From positions 24,818 to 88,817 of the forward strand of contig CAILWV010000018.1 of NCBI GenBank assembly GCA_903838055.1: a stretch of DNA of 64,000 bases, read 5' to 3'. This stretch comes from an uncultured Bacteroidota bacterium. Lineage in GTDB: Bacteria; Bacteroidota; Bacteroidia; Flavobacteriales; Flavobacteriaceae. Under the pieces are notes generated by a model. That model was not told the origin of the DNA and searched no databases. It saw nothing but the letters and a program-made list of their open reading frames with translations. Numbering within the stretch: position 1 is the first letter of the stretch; each line of letters starts with the position of its first letter. This document shows positions 60,228 to 64,000 of the stretch, piece by piece. The translations under genes were made by a program, and so were the position numbers.

Positions 60228-61496
60228 TTATACTGTTTTATTTAATTTGAACTTCTCTTTAACGTTATAATAATAAATACAAATTGTTATTAATTCTGTA
60301 ATAATTAATGTTGAAAATACGCCTATTAATTTAAAATAAGGAATAATAATCATCATAGCTAAAAGATTAATTACAACCATAATCATGGTTATTCTAATAT
60401 AAAATTTTTGATGGTTAAAACCTAAAACTAACTGCTTAAAAGGAATTGATATTGCTAATAAAATTGGAATTAGAACTGCTAATTGTAATAAACTACTAAT
60501 TTGTATAACCTCTGTTTTTGAAAAATAAGTTACTATTTGAAATGAGAATAAAAATAAAACAATCATTGATAAAAGGATAAAAATAAAATTCAATCCATTA
60601 TAGGTTTTCCAAAAACGCAATCCTTTTTGAATATTAGACTCTAATAAGTAGCAAACTCTAGGATAAACAAAATTGAAAAATAAATAAATATATGTTTTAA
60701 AAATTACAATTATTTGTTCTACAATTTTATAATTTCCGGCTAATAAATTGTTGCCGAAAAAACCTATCAGCATTATTGGAGCATACATTTGCAGGGAAAC
60801 AAATATTTGAGAAGAAAATAAAGAAAAATTACTCTTTAAAAGTAAAATTACCTCCTCTTTTATTGTATTACGGAATGAAAATGAGTTCTTTTTGATAAGG
60901 TAAATAAAGGGAATCATGTTGGCAATAATTGTTCCAATACCCCAAAAAAGATTGATAAAAATATAATCGGCTTTTTGATGTATAAAGAAGAAAATTCCAA
61001 ATAAGTAAATTAACTTAGAAACAATAGTTAGAATAGTTATCCATTTAAAATTTTCAATTCCTTGCAAATACCAAGTCGGATTGATAAATTGACCTACTAA
61101 AATGGGTAATCCAAGAAAAAACAAGGTTCTTTCGGAATTAAAAAATGGGACAAAATAAAATAACAAGGAAGAAAAGAACAATGTTACTAGCAGTAAAATA
61201 AATTTAGTAGAGAATGTTGTAATAAATATTTTTTCTAACTGGTTTGGATTTTCTCTATTAACAGCTATTTCTTTAACGCCAACAATATCTGATCCGTAAT
61301 CTATAAACACCATCAAAAAAAAGAAAATAGCCATTGCAATACTTATCTTTCCATAATTTGCAACTCCACAAATAGATACAATATAAGGGACTACCAAGAG
61401 AGGTGTAATTAAATTAAAACCTTGTCCAACACCATAAATAATAAGGTTGTTGAATTGCTTGTTTTTCTTTAAAAATAGTGATGTTGATTTAATCAT
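60228..61496 (-). CDS. Polysaccharide flippase (Wzx-like)
   Basis: MATE/MVF-type transporter of 422 residues with twelve or so hydrophobic segments, starting at MIKSTSLFLKKN. The pattern NLIIYGVGQGFNLITPLLVVPYI is typical of oligosaccharide flippases, which move lipid-linked repeat units across the inner membrane. The longer start at 61514 is rejected because it lies in the T tract of the terminator of the upstream gene. It is the first gene of the downstream minus-strand run. Confidence 0.88.
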   Translation of the reverse strand: MIKSTSLFLKKNKQFNNLIIYGVGQGFNLITPLLVVPYIVSICGVANYGKISIAMAIFFFLMVFIDYGSDIVGVKEIAVNRENPNQLEKIFITTFSTKFILLLVTLFFSSLLFYFVPFFNSERTLFFLGLPILVGQFINPTWYLQGIENFKWITILTIVSKLIYLFGIFFFIHQKADYIFINLFWGIGTIIANMIPFIYLIKKNSFSFRNTIKEEVILLLKSNFSLFSSQIFVSLQMYAPIMLIGFFGNNLLAGNYKIVEQIIVIFKTYIYLFFNFVYPRVCYLLESNIQKGLRFWKTYNGLNFIFILLSMIVLFLFSFQIVTYFSKTEVIQISSLLQLAVLIPILLAISIPFKQLVLGFNHQKFYIRITMIMVVINLLAMMIIIPYFKLIGVFSTLIITELITICIYYYNVKEKFKLNKTV

Positions 61497-61512
61497 TTCA
61501 TTAATTATAAAC

Positions 61513-61543
61513 AAAAAGCTACAAATTATAATTAATTTGTAGC
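61513..61543 (-). terminator. Terminator of the lipoprotein gene
   Basis: Perfect 11-bp stem GCTACAAATTA / TAATTTGTAGC (61518-61528 with 61533-61543), loop of four, followed on the minus strand by TTTTTGTTT. It separates the lipoprotein/GT39 unit from the flippase run. Confidence 0.8.
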
Positions 61544-61568
61544 CTTAATAATCATTTTTATAAAATCA

Positions 61569-62114
61569 TTATTTATAGATTTTTGAAATTTCTGCTAATA
61601 ACTTTTCATTAGGGTAGAAAAATATTGGATTATATCTTTTAGGGTTTTGAAGAAATTTAATTGTCCCTTTAGCCTGATCAATTTCTGTTTTTATTGAATC
61701 ATTTGGTCTATAGAAATTTAGAAAATCAGAACCTTTAAACTGGAATGATTTGCCATAGTAATCCATTTTTACATTCTCTAAAATCACTTCTTTTTGTGAT
61801 TTTACAATTCCGAAGTCTAAACGAATATCTGTTGGAATAATTTCTTCAGATAACTTAAATAAAACTTTTTGAGATTGTGGTTGTCCTTTTACTCCGCTCC
61901 AAATTGCTTTATCAGAGACAAAATTTATTGTATTGTCTTCAGTGTAATAAAGAGCATAGTTGTCTTCTAATGTATTAACAACATCTAATTCAACACTAAA
62001 AAATTGGTTTTTTGGCTTTTCTTCAGGTTTTGAATCTGTTACATTTTCTTTGTTTTTACAAGATGTAAAAGACAATAATATTACAATAAATAGTGACTTA
62101 AATATATTTTTCAT
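61569..62114 (-). CDS. Lipoprotein of unknown function
   Basis: Lipoprotein of 181 residues with lipobox FTSC (Cys near residue 19) followed by a charged linker (KNKENVTDSKPEEKPKN). The mature part has beta-like segments (FFSVELDVVNTLEDNYALYYTEDN and VLFKLSEEIIPTDIRLDF) that I do not recognise. It lies 20 nt downstream of the GT39 gene and ends in a terminator, so it may be a partner of that membrane glycosyltransferase. Similar beta segments occur in the C-terminal part of the GT39 protein (residues about 500-600), a weak hint of a link. Confidence 0.6.
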   Translation of the reverse strand: MKNIFKSLFIVILLSFTSCKNKENVTDSKPEEKPKNQFFSVELDVVNTLEDNYALYYTEDNTINFVSDKAIWSGVKGQPQSQKVLFKLSEEIIPTDIRLDFGIVKSQKEVILENVKMDYYGKSFQFKGSDFLNFYRPNDSIKTEIDQAKGTIKFLQNPKRYNPIFFYPNEKLLAEISKIYK

Positions 62115-62134
62115 TTCTTGTTGTTTTTGTAAAA

Positions 62135-64000
62135 TTAATTAATTTTTTTTAATTTGACTGAATATATAATAACATTTCGATCTTGTCCGTTGCTTGAAAA
62201 ATCATTGTCAAAAATAATCAATATTCTTTCACTAGATGTTTTCTCTTCAGAAAAATGCAGGATATTTTTCTTATTATCTGTTTTTTCGCTCAGAGAAATT
62301 TGTCCTATCTCACGGCCACTTACTTTAATTCTGATATGAGCATTTTCTCCATTAATTGGTTTGATAGGCATACTATTTGCCTGTAGTTCAATTTCATAAT
62401 TTCCTTTTTCTATTTCTGTAAGCTCAGAAATAAGTGTCGTGTTTTCAAAAAGAAGCACGTTGCCTTGTGCGTCAAAATTATTTGTTTTAAAATTCTTTAG
62501 TCCAAAACTTTCGGTTGTTAATTTTGTTGGTTGTGACGAATTTTTTGGACCTGTTTTTGATTCATAATAATAGGCCCAAGAATCAATTTTTTCAATTTTT
62601 TGGTTTAAAACAAAATTATCATTTAAATAATTCTGATCCTCTTGACTCAAATTAAAAGGCCTAGATTGACCGTCTAAATACCAAAAAGATTCTTTTTCAA
62701 CACTTCCTTTTCTCAAAGAAAGAACATACTCTTCTAAAGTATTTGGATGAACTTGTATGCCTGAATCTTTAAAAAAATAAGGCAATAACCAACTCCAATA
62801 AGTCACCACTTTACTTTTATTATTGTTTTTCGCAATAATTTCATTTGTAACTTCTCTAAACTGAGATTTAACAGGTGTTTCATAATATTTTTTTACCCAT
62901 ACAATATCTGAAACTGAAAATAACATAAATATACCTATTAAAAAAGAACGAACAACATTGTTATTGATATAATATAAACCGGCAGCAACAAGAATTAATA
63001 TTGCCGGAATAATATTAATAAAATATCTGCTAACAATCATTGGTAAATTGATAAATGAAATTAAAAGTGGAATAAATAATGAGATTAAAATCCAAGTAAA
63101 AAGTACAAAAAAGCTAAAAACTTGTTTTTCATTTTCAGGATTTATTGCAAATTTTTCTTCTTCTTTTCTTTGTGCTAATTTTACAAAAAACACTATTAAT
63201 CCTATTAGAGCGATAATAATTGCAATTTCAGAATAGCCAAAAAATTCTTTAAACATTACTGAATAAACATCTCGTTCGGGTATAGGAATCCAAATAGACT
63301 TCATTGCACTAGTTTTAAGCAAAATGAATAAAGCAGGAATATATAATACAAAGGTTAGAATGCCTGAAAAAGCGCTATAAATAAAGACCTTTTTTTGAGA
63401 AGTTTTATACGGTTTTATCACAAAAAACAATAAGATTAGGTATTGTGAAAAAAGAGCAAATAAAGCAAAGAAGTGAGTATAAATCATTAATGCGGCAAAT
63501 ATTGAATGCCAAAAAGCACTTTTTATGCTTGGGTTTTTAATAAATTTAATTAAATAAATAAACGAGATTGTTGTGGTAAAAAACAACATTGTATACATTC
63601 TCGCCTCTTGTGAATAATAAATATGAAAGAAGTTTATTGACAATAATGCAACTGCTATAATACCAATCTTTTTATTAAATAATTCTTTAGCTAAATTATA
63701 TATTGCAAATAAACCCGCTACGCCAAATAACGCAGATACTACTCTGGCAACTAAAGACGTGTTATCAAATAGTATATTAATACTATGTATTATGAAATAA
63801 TATAATGGTGGATGGGGGTCGTTTTCTTTTAAAAAATAATAAATTCCTTTAAATGTTTTTTCTTTTCCGGTGTTGGTTAATGTGAAAATTTCATCAATCC
63901 AAGGACTCTGAAAATCAATTTTATAAAAACGCAAGAGTGTTCCTATAAAAATTAATACCATTAAAATTTTATTCTCTTTTACCCAATTCAATAACTTCAT
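62135..64000 (-). CDS. GT39-type membrane glycosyltransferase, reaching the window edge
   Basis: Membrane protein of 621 residues or more. The N-terminal part has about ten hydrophobic segments and the GT39 (dolichyl-phosphate-mannose type) features FQSPWIDEIFTLT with the acidic pair, and ENDPHPPLYYFIIHS. The C-terminal 200 residues form a soluble periplasmic domain. Such enzymes transfer a lipid-linked sugar on the periplasmic side. The ATG is the last codon of the window (63998-64000); it is a sensible start but an upstream one cannot be excluded. Confidence 0.82.
   Translation of the reverse strand: MKLLNWVKENKILMVLIFIGTLLRFYKIDFQSPWIDEIFTLTNTGKEKTFKGIYYFLKENDPHPPLYYFIIHSINILFDNTSLVARVVSALFGVAGLFAIYNLAKELFNKKIGIIAVALLSINFFHIYYSQEARMYTMLFFTTTISFIYLIKFIKNPSIKSAFWHSIFAALMIYTHFFALFALFSQYLILLFFVIKPYKTSQKKVFIYSAFSGILTFVLYIPALFILLKTSAMKSIWIPIPERDVYSVMFKEFFGYSEIAIIIALIGLIVFFVKLAQRKEEEKFAINPENEKQVFSFFVLFTWILISLFIPLLISFINLPMIVSRYFINIIPAILILVAAGLYYINNNVVRSFLIGIFMLFSVSDIVWVKKYYETPVKSQFREVTNEIIAKNNNKSKVVTYWSWLLPYFFKDSGIQVHPNTLEEYVLSLRKGSVEKESFWYLDGQSRPFNLSQEDQNYLNDNFVLNQKIEKIDSWAYYYESKTGPKNSSQPTKLTTESFGLKNFKTNNFDAQGNVLLFENTTLISELTEIEKGNYEIELQANSMPIKPINGENAHIRIKVSGREIGQISLSEKTDNKKNILHFSEEKTSSERILIIFDNDFSSNGQDRNVIIYSVKLKKIN

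Overview
The window is chromosomal DNA from a low-GC member of the Bacteroidetes, most likely Flavobacterium or a close relative in the Flavobacteriaceae. The evidence is a PorZ-like type IX secretion protein, T9SS C-terminal sorting domains, a TonB receptor with its partner lipoproteins, the moxR-DUF58-Bat aerotolerance operon, and repeated TAnnTTTG promoter -7 elements (the Bacteroidetes sigma-A consensus) just upstream of start codons. No tRNA, rRNA, CRISPR array, insertion sequence or prophage was seen.

Layout. 1-8.7 kb: porZ, recO, an exported esterase, ileS (eukaryote-like IleRS2 with a swapped GXHH signature), a DksA/TraR-like protein and lspA. 8.7-9.4 kb: a gene-free array of about 100-bp inverted-repeat units. 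9.4-15.6 kb: a 5-formyl-THF cyclo-ligase overlapping a PLP decarboxylase, a pair of secreted proteins, a small hypothetical, pheS, and several interspersed hairpin repeats. 15.7-25.5 kb: cvpA, then on the minus strand moxR - DUF58 - membrane protein - batA - batB - batC - batD - batE. 25.6-29.7 kb: aldo/keto reductase, AlbA-2 protein, metallophosphatase, small outer-membrane protein and PhnA. 29.8-38.5 kb: ALDH7-type dehydrogenase, 3-hydroxyanthranilate dioxygenase, an exported endonuclease/phosphatase-fold enzyme, and a TonB receptor operon with two lipoproteins. 38.6-41.7 kb: a PadR-led operon of HAAS-like membrane proteins, a cysteine-pair lipoprotein and a decayed third HAAS-like gene, divergent from a membrane-protein/XRE pair. 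41.8-48.3 kb: a PaaE-like reductase, a GT9 glycosyltransferase, DUF4254, upp, two small membrane families and purD. 48.5-64 kb: a surface-polysaccharide locus.

How the genes fit together. The Bat block resembles a complete MoxR/vWA membrane complex with TPR and SH3 partners. The polysaccharide locus holds an adenylate-forming CapK-like enzyme, a UDP-GlcNAc 2-epimerase, four glycosyltransferases, an initiating polyprenyl-phosphate sugar transferase, a UDP-xylose synthase-like enzyme, an acyltransferase, a Wzx-type flippase and two polymerase/ligase-like membrane proteins. That is enough for a Wzx/Wzy-type exopolysaccharide or O-antigen. The TonB receptor, two lipoproteins and the nearby EEP enzyme suggest uptake of a phosphodiester or nucleic-acid substrate, which is an inference.

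Several track-level starts were moved downstream (lspA, aldehyde dehydrogenase, padR, paaE-like, purD, wzx, acyltransferase, one GT4) because a TAnnTTTG promoter, a terminator or a repeat lies in the upstream extension. The less explained content is in the spaces between genes: a large dyad repeat array, a repeat found in the same orientation just upstream of three start codons, two copies of a variable-centre element, and 22-bp hairpins whose arms differ in a compensating way.
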